From an uncultured Paracoccaceae bacterium (GTDB taxonomy: Bacteria; Pseudomonadota; Alphaproteobacteria; Rhodobacterales; Rhodobacteraceae): a DNA stretch of 64,000 bases. Shown in pieces: positions 54,267 through 62,506 of the stretch (its first letter is position 1; each line of letters opens with the position of its first letter). Made by a program: the position numbers and the translations under genes. Location: contig CANMAI010000001.1 of the NCBI GenBank assembly GCA_947495795.1, positions 682,001-746,000 on the forward strand, in the 5' to 3' direction. Under the pieces are notes generated by a model. The model searched no databases. It saw nothing but the letters and a program-made list of their open reading frames with translations, and was not told the origin of the DNA.

Positions 54267-54860
54267 GTGGCACGGCCTAAATCCTACGAGCGTGAAAAGT
54301 CGATTGAGCGGGCCTGCTACGCTTTTTGGGCCTCCGGTTATCGGTCTCTCGGTATACGCGATCTGCACGAGAAGGCGGGGCTAAATCAATTCGCGATCCG
54401 CACAGAATTTGGCGGTAAGGAAAGCCTCTATCTCGAAGCTCTGAAGTTCTACGCAGATACAGCGGAGGCTACTGCAATGGCACCGCTGAAAGAGGGCGGT
54501 ATCGCGGACATCATCGGTTTTCTCGAAGGACTCGTCACGTCAGGCTCGCCAACATGCAGCAAATGGGGATGCCTGATCGTCAATACCGGCATTGAAAACG
54601 CCCATATCGGCAGCGAAAGGCTTAGCTCGGCTGTTCAAAACTACTGGAACCGTTTGGAAGCATATTTTACCGGTGCGCTACGTCGCGATCAGAGCAAGGG
54701 GCTGCTGGATCAGGAGGCGGATATAGAAACTCTGGCGCGTGGTCTGATTCCGGCTGTGATGGGGATACATGCGCTGAACCGGGCCAGAGGCGCGCACAAC
54801 GCAGGCGCACCCCTCGTTTCCGTGATCACTGCGTATCTGAAAGCATTGGAAGCGGGATGA
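54267..54860 (+). CDS. TetR-family transcriptional regulator
   Basis: A 197-residue TetR protein. The DNA-binding domain is at about 5-55 (ERACYAFWASGYRSLGIRDLHEKAGLNQFAIRTEFG split into helix one and the helix-turn-helix), and the ligand domain includes KWGCLIVNTGIENAH, the GCL-NT-E motif seen in many TetR_C regulators of aldehyde- or quinone-responsive genes. GTG 54267 has GAGGGA seven bases upstream. It overlaps the next gene as ATGA and probably controls it. Confidence 0.88.
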   Translation: MARPKSYEREKSIERACYAFWASGYRSLGIRDLHEKAGLNQFAIRTEFGGKESLYLEALKFYADTAEATAMAPLKEGGIADIIGFLEGLVTSGSPTCSKWGCLIVNTGIENAHIGSERLSSAVQNYWNRLEAYFTGALRRDQSKGLLDQEADIETLARGLIPAVMGIHALNRARGAHNAGAPLVSVITAYLKALEAG

Positions 54861-55528
54861 AGAATGCAGTCTCTCCCTTTACCGCAATCGCAGGTTTTGT
54901 CGGTCTTTGGTCTGCGCAGGCGGCAAACCTGCGGTGCGCCGCAATCCGGCTGCGATCCGGGCGGCTCTGCCTTTACAGCCCCGTTGCCGGCTTCGGCTCT
55001 GAAGCGCGTGAAAGCCTTGCGCATCTTGGGGATGTCAAGCTTCTGCTCGCTCCCAACCAATACCATAATAAGGCGCTTGCGGAGTATGGCACGGCCTTTC
55101 CTGGAGCTACCCTCTGCTGCGCCGAAGCGGCAAAACCGCGGTTGGAAAAGATCACTGGCCTTTCCTTCGAACCGTTGGATGTGCTCGCAGCCGATCTGCC
55201 AGAGGGCATGGATATCATCACTCCCGAAGGATTGAAGACAGGCGAAATCTGGATCCGGGCGGCAGTTGGCGACGCACTCGCATGGATCGTCACTGATGCG
55301 TTCAGCGGCCCGAAAGCGAAGATCGGCGACTATGCCGAAGAGGCCGATATGCTCGGAACATTCCCAAAGTACGGCATTGGCAATAGGATGGCTTACCGGG
55401 CGTGGCTGCAACGAGAGCTCACCACCGCACCACCGTCAGTGATAGTGCCGTGCCATGGAGCAATGATCCGTGGCGCGGCGCTCAAGGCCAACCTGCTTAA
55501 GTTGATCGAAGATCGTCTGCCCTCCTAA
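54857..55528 (+). CDS. DUF4336-like (metallo-hydrolase-fold) protein
   Basis: A 223-residue protein resembling the DUF4336 family, related in outline to metallo-beta-lactamase-fold hydrolases. RLRSGRLCLYSPVAGFG, LLLAPNQYHNKALAEYG, and IVPCHGAMIRG hold the likely metal-contact histidines, but the full HxHxDH signature is absent, so enzymatic activity is uncertain. Translation is coupled to the TetR regulator (ATGA overlap), so it is probably the regulator's target. It converges on the iron-binding-protein gene. Confidence 0.7.
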   Translation: MKNAVSPFTAIAGFVGLWSAQAANLRCAAIRLRSGRLCLYSPVAGFGSEARESLAHLGDVKLLLAPNQYHNKALAEYGTAFPGATLCCAEAAKPRLEKITGLSFEPLDVLAADLPEGMDIITPEGLKTGEIWIRAAVGDALAWIVTDAFSGPKAKIGDYAEEADMLGTFPKYGIGNRMAYRAWLQRELTTAPPSVIVPCHGAMIRGAALKANLLKLIEDRLPS

Positions 55529-55647
55529 GCATGAAGAGTTCCCTGAAGCAGCGGGAGCATTGAAGAGATTGGCAGTTGTTTTGAGGATTTGTGGCTGAAA
55601 GCGTAAAGAGATCCCGTGGATACGGGATCTCTGCGTGTTGTTCGAAC

Positions 55648-56664
55648 TTATTCAAACCCAACCGCATTGTAGATCGCCTGAGATTTTGCTGTGTTCTCGG
55701 CAATGGTATCCAGTGCAATGGTATCAGAGCGGAAGTAGCCAAGGGCTGCGACAGAAGGGCTTAGACCTACGCCGGGAACCGCCGGATACTCATCATTTCC
55801 TTCAGAGAAGTATTTCTGGGCGCTCTCCGAAGACAGATACTCCAGAAACCGTATCGCGTTCTCCCGATTGGGTGCATTGGCCGCGACCCCGCCAGTCGAC
55901 ACATTCACATGGGTGCCGGTGGTGGATTGGTTTGGGAAGACCCAGCCAATGCCGTCAATTGCGCCCGAAACACCCTCGACATCCCGCCGGATGGCCCTGG
56001 CAAAGTAATAGGTGTTGGAAACGGCAATATCACATTCGCCCGAAACAAGGCCGCGCAACTGATCAGTATCACCACCCTGCGGATCACGCGCAAGATTTTC
56101 CATCAGTCCTTTAGCCCAGGCAGTGGCGGCTTCCTCGCCTTCATTTGCAATGACACTGGAAAGAAGGGTCTGCGAATAGACGTTGGTGGCAGAACGCATG
56201 CAAACTTGGCCATTGTAAGCCGGATCAGCGAGGTCAGCATAGGTCTGCGGTGGGGCCTCCACCCGATCCTTGGCGTAGAAAATAATCCGCGCACGTTGGG
56301 AGAAGCCAAACCAGTGCCCGGCCGTATGCCGCAGATATGTCGGGATTTGGGCGTTAAGTGTTGGCGAGTCTACCGGCTGATAAAGCCCTTTCTGATCGGC
56401 CCGCCATGTGCGGCTTGCATCCACGGTTAGAAGAATATCAGCTGGAGAGTTGGCTCCTTCTGCCTCCATCCGCGCAATCAGCTCGTCTGCGTTGCCCTCG
56501 ATCCGGTTGATGGTAATGCCAGTTTCTGCCTCGAAATCAGAATAGAGCCGCTCATCCGTATCGTAGTGCCGTGATGAGTAGATATTGACAATGCCATCGG
56601 CCAGTGTACTGCCGCCGACAAAACATATGACAAGGCTGCACAAAACGGTTCGCGAGTTGCTCAT
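55648..56664 (-). CDS. fbpA: Iron(III) ABC transporter substrate-binding protein (FbpA type)
   Basis: A 338-residue periplasmic binding protein with a signal peptide (about 1-23, ending STLADG). VNIYSSRHYDTDERLYSDFE is the family start, and the iron-coordinating tyrosines fit YSSRHYD and the SNTYYFARA pair (about 217-218). It would bind ferric ion for the permease at 52471-54123. ATG 56664 follows AAGGAAT. A TGA-N9-TCA palindrome 21 bases upstream suggests iron-responsive control. A TetR/DUF4336 pair separates it from the permease, and no ATPase gene is close. Confidence 0.92.
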   Translation of the reverse strand: MSNSRTVLCSLVICFVGGSTLADGIVNIYSSRHYDTDERLYSDFEAETGITINRIEGNADELIARMEAEGANSPADILLTVDASRTWRADQKGLYQPVDSPTLNAQIPTYLRHTAGHWFGFSQRARIIFYAKDRVEAPPQTYADLADPAYNGQVCMRSATNVYSQTLLSSVIANEGEEAATAWAKGLMENLARDPQGGDTDQLRGLVSGECDIAVSNTYYFARAIRRDVEGVSGAIDGIGWVFPNQSTTGTHVNVSTGGVAANAPNRENAIRFLEYLSSESAQKYFSEGNDEYPAVPGVGLSPSVAALGYFRSDTIALDTIAENTAKSQAIYNAVGFE

Positions 56665-56684
56665 TGCAATATTCCTTATTTACC

Positions 56685-56699
56685 TGACAATTTCAGTCA
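56685..56699 (-). promoter_or_regulatory. Candidate iron-responsive operator (TGA-N9-TCA)
   Basis: On the minus strand the sequence TGACTGAAATTGTCA fits the TGA-N9-TCA palindrome described for RirA-type and Rhodobacterales iron boxes; one more base pair extends it to CTGAC...GTCAG. It lies 21 bases before the iron-binding-protein start. Which regulator binds is not known. Confidence 0.6.
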
Positions 56700-56810
56700 G
56701 ATATAAACTGGCTTGATCTGAGTGTTTTTGTCAAGATTAAATCGATGATTTTCCACATTGAAATTTTTAATCTTGCGAGCCGAAAGGAAGAACGCTAATT
56801 ACCGCCTAAA

Positions 56811-56886
56811 GCCCCTATAGCTCAGCTGGTAGAGCAACTGATTTGTAATCAGTAGGTCCGCGGTTCGAGTCCGTGTGGGGGCACCA
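56811..56886 (+). tRNA. tRNA-Thr (anticodon TGT)
   Basis: A 76-base cloverleaf with CCA encoded. The acceptor stem GCCCCTA pairs with TGGGGGC (one G-T), the D arm is AGCTCAGCTGGTAGAGCA, the anticodon stem ACTGA/TCAGT encloses loop TTTGTAA with anticodon TGT, and the T arm has the GGTTCGAGTCC form. It reads ACA (threonine) codons. The DNA after it is rich in decayed recombinase and transposase pieces. Confidence 0.97.
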
Positions 56887-57021
56887 AAAAAACATAATAA
56901 AAACAAATATTTAAGCTCAATATAGTTTGTCTGGTTCTATGCGTTGTCAGGCTGAGTACAGTATAAGCACAGAATTTTCTTAAAAGATGATTTTTGTAGA
57001 ATTTCGCATTGTTTCAATGAA

Positions 57022-57336
57022 TTAGGCGATCAGTCGCCTATTAGCATCTGCAGATCTTCGATTGTAAGGCAGGGCTTTGATGAGTGGATGACGCGATGGC
57101 AAGTCGCGTAAACCATGGCCTGCTCTCCGCGCTCTGATGGGGCGTCTTGCTGTTGCGAAAGAAAACGTTCCCGCTTCAGTTCCTTGAATTTCCGCACATG
57201 GCGTTAGCGATTTGAGCAGGGCATCAAAGGCCCCATCGATCTTATCGGCGCGGATGTCTTTGCGATACATCGCGCAACCTTTCGACTGGCACCAGTGATA
57301 TGGAGAGCGCTTGCCGGTTGAACTTTTGGACAGATC
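57022..57336 (-). pseudogene. Large serine recombinase remnant (zinc-ribbon region)
   Basis: On the minus strand the frame reads SKSSTGKRSPYHWCQSKGCA and then RKDIRADKIDGAFDALLKSL, matching the zinc-ribbon and following helix of large serine recombinases. Upstream the frame meets a TAG at 57337-57339, and downstream the similarity is lost after SLTPCAEIQG. The catalytic N-terminal domain is missing. It is therefore a fragment of a dead integrase, near tRNA-Thr. Confidence 0.75.
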
Positions 57337-57386
57337 CTACCCTTTGAATTGGTCCGACCCTATAGTTACTAATTTGAGAATCAAAG

Positions 57387-57500
57387 GTGGAGGTCAAGCG
57401 ACACCAGCCGGGAGAGATTGCTACGCAGCTACGGCAAGTTGAGGAGCTGTGCGGCCAAGGGGTGTCGGTTGGAACAGGAGCCATCCACTCCATCAGTTTT
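57387..57500 (+). pseudogene. IS3-type transposase orfA remnant
   Basis: The first 38 codons read MEVKRHQPGEIATQLRQVEE then LCGQGVSVGTGAIHSI, clearly like the orfA start of IS3-family elements, which have KRHKPEEIVAKLRQV and then an HTH. After that the similarity ends, so the helix-turn-helix is broken. orfB is absent. It is adjacent to, and head-to-head with, the recombinase relic. Confidence 0.7.
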
Positions 57501-57712
57501 TCGGGACCACTTCAGATCAATGGTAGTATCGAGGTTGATGCTGAAACGTTCGCCAAGCCATTTTTGTGTCACATGGAGATCCGTTTTGAATTTTGGAAAT
57601 TATGTCAGCTTTATTGACTTTTATTGGGGGCGATGGTAGGTCTCCCCTAGACAAATTGTAATATTGCGTCTTCACGGCCTATCTGATGGCAATAATCGAA
57701 AAGGATAAGGTG
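57501..57712 (+). other. Non-coding stretch before ilvE
   Basis: Nothing recognisable. Together with 56887-57021 this frames the two mobile-element relics; the AT-rich composition contrasts with ilvE. Confidence 0.4.
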
Positions 57713-58597
57713 ATGGCTGGGGCTTATGATGATCGGGATGGGACTATTTGGTTGGATGGGAAACTGGTGCCTTGGCGGGAGGCGAATGTTCACATCCTAA
57801 CACATGCGCTCCACTATGGCTCCTCGGTTTTTGAGGGGGAACGAGCGTATAATGGCGTTATCTTCGAGAGCCGGAAGCATTCAGAGAGGTTGCTGTTTTC
57901 GGGTGAACAGATGGATATTCCGATCCCCTATAGCGTCGATCAGATCGAGGCGGCAAAGGATGAGGCGCTGAAGGCTTCAGGTCTGTCTGACGCTTATGTG
58001 CGGGCGCTTTGTTGGCGAGGGTCTGGTGAGGATATGGGTGTCGCGTCAGCGCGAAACCCGGTGCGGATGGCCGTCGCGGTCTGGGAATGGGGCGCCTATT
58101 ACGGGGACGCCAAGATGAAGGGCGCGAAGATCGACATCGCGCGCTGGAAGCGGCCGGACCCGGCGACCATCCCCTGTTTTGCCAAGGCGGCAGGGCTTTA
58201 TATGATCTGCACGATGTCCAAGCATGAGGCGGAGGCCAAGGGATGCTCTGACGCCCTGATGATGGATTATCGTGGCTATGTCGCGGAGGCCACAGGCGCA
58301 AATGTGTTCTTCGTGAAGGACGGCAAGGTGCATACGCCGACGCCGGATTGCTTCCTCAACGGGATCACGCGGCAGACGGTCATGGGGATGCTTAAGGCCA
58401 AGGGCGTCGAGATTGTGGAGCGCCACATCATGCCCGAGGAACTGCCGGGCTTTGAGCAGTGCTGGCTGACGGGCACGGCGGCGGAAGTGACGCCGGTGGC
58501 CGAGATCGGGCCGCACAGGTTTGAAGTCGGCGCGCTGACGCGGATGATCGCTGAGGATTACGAGAAGCTTGTGCGGGGGCAGCTGGTAGCGGCCTGA
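57713..58597 (+). CDS. ilvE: Branched-chain amino acid aminotransferase IlvE
   Basis: A 294-residue class IV PLP aminotransferase that forms valine, leucine and isoleucine from their keto acids. Its start, AYDDRDGTIWLDGKLVPWRE, and HALHYGSSVFEGERAYNG, SARNPVRMAVAVW, the catalytic-lysine region PCFAKAAGLYMICTMSKHEA, YRGYVAEATGANVFFV and LTGTAAEVTPV are the family pattern. ATG 57713 follows AAGGATAAGG; an ATG at 57686 has no ribosome site. It shares a base with the next start (TGATG). Confidence 0.95.
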   Translation: MAGAYDDRDGTIWLDGKLVPWREANVHILTHALHYGSSVFEGERAYNGVIFESRKHSERLLFSGEQMDIPIPYSVDQIEAAKDEALKASGLSDAYVRALCWRGSGEDMGVASARNPVRMAVAVWEWGAYYGDAKMKGAKIDIARWKRPDPATIPCFAKAAGLYMICTMSKHEAEAKGCSDALMMDYRGYVAEATGANVFFVKDGKVHTPTPDCFLNGITRQTVMGMLKAKGVEIVERHIMPEELPGFEQCWLTGTAAEVTPVAEIGPHRFEVGALTRMIAEDYEKLVRGQLVAA

Positions 58598-59201
58598 TGC
58601 TTTGGGCTTGCGCCGGGTGCCTTGCCTTTTTGGGAGGGATCTGGGGCTGGCGCATGTTCTCCGCGTCGAAGGCAAATATTGAGCGCTCCACCGGTGTTCT
58701 GAAACCGCTTCAGGCCTTGGGCGAGTTACTGGATAACGGCGACGAGCCAGATGCGGGCGACGTTGTGCGACTGGCGGAGCGTCCGGAACTGCGACATCCG
58801 CTCCACCGGTTGCTTTCGGTTCATGGGAAGGCAGAGTTGATGCCCGCAGAGTTTCTCGGGCCGGAGGCGCAGGCGGAAGCTGCCCTGGCCTTTGTGTTGA
58901 TCGACAGATACGAGAGAGAGGGTGGGTGCCCGCCTTGCGCTTTGCGCGGTGGGTGCATGCTCGCGCAGATGACGAAGCGATACATTTTGGTGTGCTTGAA
59001 TTCACTGATCCGTTGCAGGAAGATATGGCCCACGTTGCCGTCGTCCGACGGATTGCAGAGGACGGGGCACCCTATTCCACCATTTTTCCTGTTCTTGTCC
59101 ACGGCTCCGGGCTGGATGCTGACGACTATATAGCCCATCATCTGAAGGGGTTGCGGGCAAAGGGATCGCTGGAGCAGTTCGAGATCGTGGAAGGGGTGTA
59201 G
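58597..59201 (+). pseudogene. Hypothetical gene with a GA-repeat frameshift
   Basis: Two frames make one natural protein of about 200 residues. The first frame gives a hydrophobic N-terminus (MLWACAGCLAFLGGIWGWRM, a possible anchor) and runs to LAFVLIDRYERE at a (GA)4G tract, 58912-58920; removing one GA unit joins it to GWVPALRFARWVHARADDEA and on to FEIVEGV with stop at 59201. Without correction the product ends at 59133 with an odd tail. I do not recognise the family. It is coupled to ilvE (TGATG) and to the kinase gene downstream. Slippage in the repeat or a sequencing error are both possible. Confidence 0.65.
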
Positions 59202-59203
59202 TC

Positions 59204-59791
59204 TTGGGTATTGAGGAACTGGTCAGAGATATAGCGGCTTTGGCGCGGGGGCCGCGCCTTGTGCTGGGGATCGCCGGTGCGCCAGCTTCGGGGAAATCGA
59301 CTCTGGCGGAAGCTTTGGTGGCAACAGTGCCGGGCGCGGCACTGTTGCCAATGGACGGATTTCATCTGGATGATGCCGTTCTGGAAGCGCGGGGAGATCG
59401 CGCGCGGAAGGGTGCGTTCTGGACGTTTGATGTGGCCGGTTTCGTGGCCTGCCTCACACGGGTACGGGCGGGAGAGCACGTGTTTGCCCCCCGGTTTGAC
59501 CGCAGCCTGGAACTGGCGCGTGCTGGTGCTTTGGAGATTGCGGCCCGCGTTGTGATTGTTGAGGGGAACTATCTGCTGCATGATGATGGCGGATGGGAAG
59601 CAGTGCGACCACTGCTCGATGCCTGCTGGTTCCTCGACGTGCCTGAGGCGGAACTGGAACGGCGGCTTCTGGAGCGGTGGGCCGGGCAGGCGGAGGGCGC
59701 GCGAAAGGTTGCGGAAAACGATCTGCCGAATGCGCGGCTTGTCGTGGAAGGCCGGGCGCGGGCGGATCGGGTGATTTCCGGCCAAGCTTAG
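59204..59791 (+). CDS. Nucleoside/uridine-kinase-like P-loop protein
   Basis: A 195-residue P-loop kinase-like protein. Walker A is GIAGAPASGKSTLAEAL (residues about 22-38), followed by LLPMDGFHLDDAVL, whose Asp lies where uridine kinase and pantothenate kinase-type enzymes bind substrate, and VIVEGNYLLHDDGGWE; the arginine-rich helix DVPEAELERRLLERW follows. Members phosphorylate sugars or nucleosides (for example fructose in the FrcK group). The start is TTG 59204 with AAGGGG eight bases upstream, two bases after the previous stop. The last bases overlap the antisense gene downstream. Confidence 0.85.
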   Translation: MGIEELVRDIAALARGPRLVLGIAGAPASGKSTLAEALVATVPGAALLPMDGFHLDDAVLEARGDRARKGAFWTFDVAGFVACLTRVRAGEHVFAPRFDRSLELARAGALEIAARVVIVEGNYLLHDDGGWEAVRPLLDACWFLDVPEAELERRLLERWAGQAEGARKVAENDLPNARLVVEGRARADRVISGQA

Positions 59792-60203
59792 CCCGGATAA
59801 AGGTTGCGGAACCGGATTTTGCAGGACGCAAGATCCCAGCCTGCCTGTCTGGGCCTACCGAGATAGACGTGTTCCGCCTCTGGCACCCAATCCAGCGTGA
59901 AATTGCCGACCATCGCGACAGGGGCTGCCCACGGAACGTGCCGTCTGCCGTGTAGATACTGACATTGCCGGGCCTGTTGCCGGACTGGCCGGGGAGCAAG
60001 AACATACTTGCGGATCGCGTCTTTTCTATGCGGACAAGGGCGTAGTGGCCGCCGAAAAGCTCCTTCCTTTCATAAACGGGCCAGTCCGTTTCAGCGGCTG
60101 GGCGGGACTGCTGCCAGACAGCAAGCCCAAGGCCGCAGGTTGTCAGAACCGCGAAGGCGGCCAGGCGTTTGGATCTGAACCATCTTTTCTTCACAACTGA
60201 CAC
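59788..60203 (-). pseudogene. Small anchored hypothetical gene with a G-run frameshift
   Basis: The minus-strand frame begins at GTG 60203 (or GTG 60194) and gives KKRWFRSKRLAAFAVLTTCG with a membrane anchor (about 10-26), then VYERKELFGGHYALVRIEKT and GQSGNRPGNVSIYTADGT. Near 59930 the continuation switches frame: APVAMVGNFTLDWVPEAEHV and ASCKIRFRNLYPG to a TAA at 59788-59790. One extra G in the GGG at 59928-59930 (minus strand) would restore a single protein of about 138 residues. The family is unknown. It lies antisense to the end of the kinase gene. Confidence 0.55.
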
Positions 60204-60347
60204 CTGCTCCGGACATGGATTATCCTGCCATCCGGCTTGGGCGGTCTGCAACGTTTTCTGTACGGTGCATGCGATTGATCTGGCGCAATGCGCGTGTGGA
60301 GAGAGGCTGGTAGCCGGGTGAGAGAGCATTCAGAGGAGGTTTGCCCC

Positions 60348-60587
60348 ATGTCCCATGTTCCTCACGAGCTGGCGGAAGATTTTCCTGGTTACGAAGATGT
60401 ATTGCACAAGCTGAAGACGAATGATGCGCATTTTGCCCGGTTGGCGGATGAGTATCACGAGGTCAATCGGGCGGTCCATCGGGCCGAAACCGGTGTGGAG
60501 CCGGTGGATGATTTCCGGATGCAGGAAATGCGGCGGGCGCGGATGGTGCTGAAAGACGAGATCGCGGTTTTCCTACGGGATGCATGA
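60348..60587 (+). CDS. DUF465 (YdcH-like) small protein
   Basis: A 79-residue helical protein matching DUF465/YdcH: MSHVPHELAEDFPGYEDVLH, then LKTNDAHFARLADEYHEVNRAVHRAET and ARMVLKDEIAVFLRDA. The family is widespread and small, with no settled function. ATG 60348 follows AGAGGAGG at nine bases. It lies alone between the frameshifted gene and the nucleoside hydrolase. Confidence 0.92.
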   Translation: MSHVPHELAEDFPGYEDVLHKLKTNDAHFARLADEYHEVNRAVHRAETGVEPVDDFRMQEMRRARMVLKDEIAVFLRDA

Positions 60588-60704
60588 GGCCTGTCCGCCG
60601 GGCGACCTTTCGGGGTGCCGTGGGCGACAGCTGACCTGAGTTGACCTTGCGGTCAGGTGTCGGATTTGGTTCTGTTCCTCTGTCCTTCCAGAGGAGTTGC
60701 CGCT

Positions 60705-61646
60705 ATGCCACCGCCCCGCAAAATCATTATCGATACCGATCCCGGGCAGGATGATGCCGTGGCGATCCTGTTGGCCCTGGCCTCGCCAGAGCTGGACGTG
60801 CTGGGCATCACGGCCGTGGCGGGCAATGTGCCGCTGGCGCGGACGGAAGAGAATGTGCGCAAGATCTGCGAGTTGGCGGGGCGACGCGACATGGCTGTCT
60901 ATGCCGGGGCCGACAGGCCGCTGACGCGAGATCTGGTGACGGCCGAATATCTGCACGGGGTGACGGGGCTGGACGGGCCCGATCTGCCCGCACCGACAAT
61001 GCCGCTGCAGGCGATGCACGGCGCGGATTTCATCGTGGAGACGTTGCGAAATGCCGCGCCCGGCAGCGTGACGCTGTGCACGCTGGGGCCGTTGACGAAT
61101 ATCGCACTGGCCTTGCAGCAGGCGCCGGAGATTGCGGCTGCAATCGCGGAGATCGTGTCCATGGGGGGCGGGTTCTTCGAGGGCGGAAACGTGACACCCG
61201 CGGCGGAGTTCAACATCTACGTCGATCCGGAGGCGGCGGTGATCGTGTTCGGCAGTGGCGTTCCGGTGACGCTGATCCCGCTGGATGTGACGCATCAGTG
61301 TCTGACGACGCAGGCGCGGCTGGATGCGTTCTACGCGCTGGGGACCACGGCGGGCACAGCGGTGGGCGAGTTACTGAGCTTTTTCGAGCGCTATGATGAG
61401 GCGAAATACGGGACTGATGGCGGGCCGCTACATGATCCCTGTGTGATTGCGTGGTTGCTGACGCCGGAGATCTTTGGTGGCAAGCTGATCAATGTGGAGG
61501 TTGAGACGGCCTCTCGCCTGACGCAGGGCATGACCGTAGCGGACTGGTGGGGGGTTACGGACCGCGTGCCCAATGTGCGGTATCTGCGAGACGTGGACGC
61601 CGATGCGTTTTTCCAGTTGTTGGTGGAGCATATCAGGCTGCTTTGA
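60705..61646 (+). CDS. Inosine-uridine-type nucleoside hydrolase
   Basis: A 313-residue nucleoside hydrolase (IunH family), which splits ribonucleosides into base and ribose. The calcium-binding signature is IIIDTDPGQDDAVAILLAL; further ligands and the catalytic region are GPLTNIALAL, FNIYVDPEAA and the late GGPLHDPCVIAWLL. ATG 60705 follows GAGGAG; the frame opens 16 codons further back from an unlikely start. It may work with the kinase two genes upstream in nucleoside salvage, an inference from nearness. Confidence 0.93.
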   Translation: MPPPRKIIIDTDPGQDDAVAILLALASPELDVLGITAVAGNVPLARTEENVRKICELAGRRDMAVYAGADRPLTRDLVTAEYLHGVTGLDGPDLPAPTMPLQAMHGADFIVETLRNAAPGSVTLCTLGPLTNIALALQQAPEIAAAIAEIVSMGGGFFEGGNVTPAAEFNIYVDPEAAVIVFGSGVPVTLIPLDVTHQCLTTQARLDAFYALGTTAGTAVGELLSFFERYDEAKYGTDGGPLHDPCVIAWLLTPEIFGGKLINVEVETASRLTQGMTVADWWGVTDRVPNVRYLRDVDADAFFQLLVEHIRLL

Positions 61647-61788
61647 TGCCCGCAGGCGTGAGACGGCCGGGCATTGAGCCCGCCCGTTTACGCTTTGGTG
61701 CTCTTGGCGGGAGGGGGGTGCATGTTGGGCGGAGGTGTTCAAGCAGATTGTGTGGGCTACCGGCCTCGGCCTTTGATGTGCGGCGCTT

Positions 61789-62406
61789 TCAGCCTTCCGG
61801 TGTGACCACCCTGCGGGCAATGTCGTTCAGGACCTGCTCCAGATCTATTGCCAGATCCATGGCATTCAGTTTGCCGTCTATACGCAGGAAGGAGAGGCCG
61901 TGGACAAAGCTCCAGAGCAGGAATGCCTGATGGATATCCTGTTCTTCAATCTCATCGCTTCCGCGGCACCAGGCGACCTCCTGTTGCACCACCTTGAATG
62001 TTTCCTCGCCCGTATCCTCAAGCGCCTCATGCTTATCGTGATCATCTGAAAATGCGAACATGAGCCGGAAAACGCCGGGCTCTTCTTCGGCAAAACGGAC
62101 ATAGACCCGGCCAAGTGCCACGATCCGTGCCAATGTGCCACGGGGATGGGGAGCCACTTCCTGCAACATCTGATCGCGGTGCCGGTGCATGCCTTCAAGC
62201 GCGACTTCCTGCAGCATTTCTTCCTTGTTTTTGAAATGCTTGTAGGGTGCGGCGGTGGACACGCCTGCCACGCGGCATGCTTCGGAAACCGAGAAGTGAT
62301 CGGGCCCTTTCTCTTCCACCAGAACACGTGTTGCTTCAATCAACTGAGCCCTGAGATCACCGTGGTGATAATTGCCGCGTTTGTTCGGAATCTGCGTCTT
62401 TGTCAT
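61789..62406 (-). CDS. TetR-family regulator of the RND efflux genes
   Basis: A 205-residue TetR regulator. The helix-turn-helix runs FSVSEACRVAGVSTAAPYKHF (within residues about 34-54), preceded by NYHHGDLRAQLIEATRVLVE, and the C-terminal TetR_C_13-like domain follows (FAEEEPGVFRLMFAFSDD). The ATG at 62406 follows GAAAGAGA; an ATG at 62427 would add seven residues. It diverges from an RND membrane-fusion gene, the usual setting for a local repressor of a pump, with a perfect palindrome between them. Confidence 0.9.
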   Translation of the reverse strand: MTKTQIPNKRGNYHHGDLRAQLIEATRVLVEEKGPDHFSVSEACRVAGVSTAAPYKHFKNKEEMLQEVALEGMHRHRDQMLQEVAPHPRGTLARIVALGRVYVRFAEEEPGVFRLMFAFSDDHDKHEALEDTGEETFKVVQQEVAWCRGSDEIEEQDIHQAFLLWSFVHGLSFLRIDGKLNAMDLAIDLEQVLNDIARRVVTPEG

Positions 62407-62452
62407 GATCCATTCTCTTTCAGACATCGTAACACTTGTCAAAGTGAGAGGT

Positions 62453-62468
62453 TCTAACATATGTTAGA
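62453..62468. promoter_or_regulatory. TetR operator candidate between regulator and RND genes
   Basis: TCTAACATATGTTAGA is a perfect 16-base palindrome, and a further half CTCTAACATA follows at 62471-62480. It lies 47 bases before the regulator start and about 40 before the pump gene, where a shared repressor would act. Confidence 0.7.
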
Positions 62469-62506
62469 GACTCTAACATAGATGGCTTGCCCCGGAGGTA
62501 AATGCG

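Noticed and set aside
59454-60329. A 291-residue protein on the minus strand
   Set aside because: Its second half is antisense to the kinase gene; the natural protein ends at 59788 after a frame shift, and its first 40 codons lack a ribosome site.
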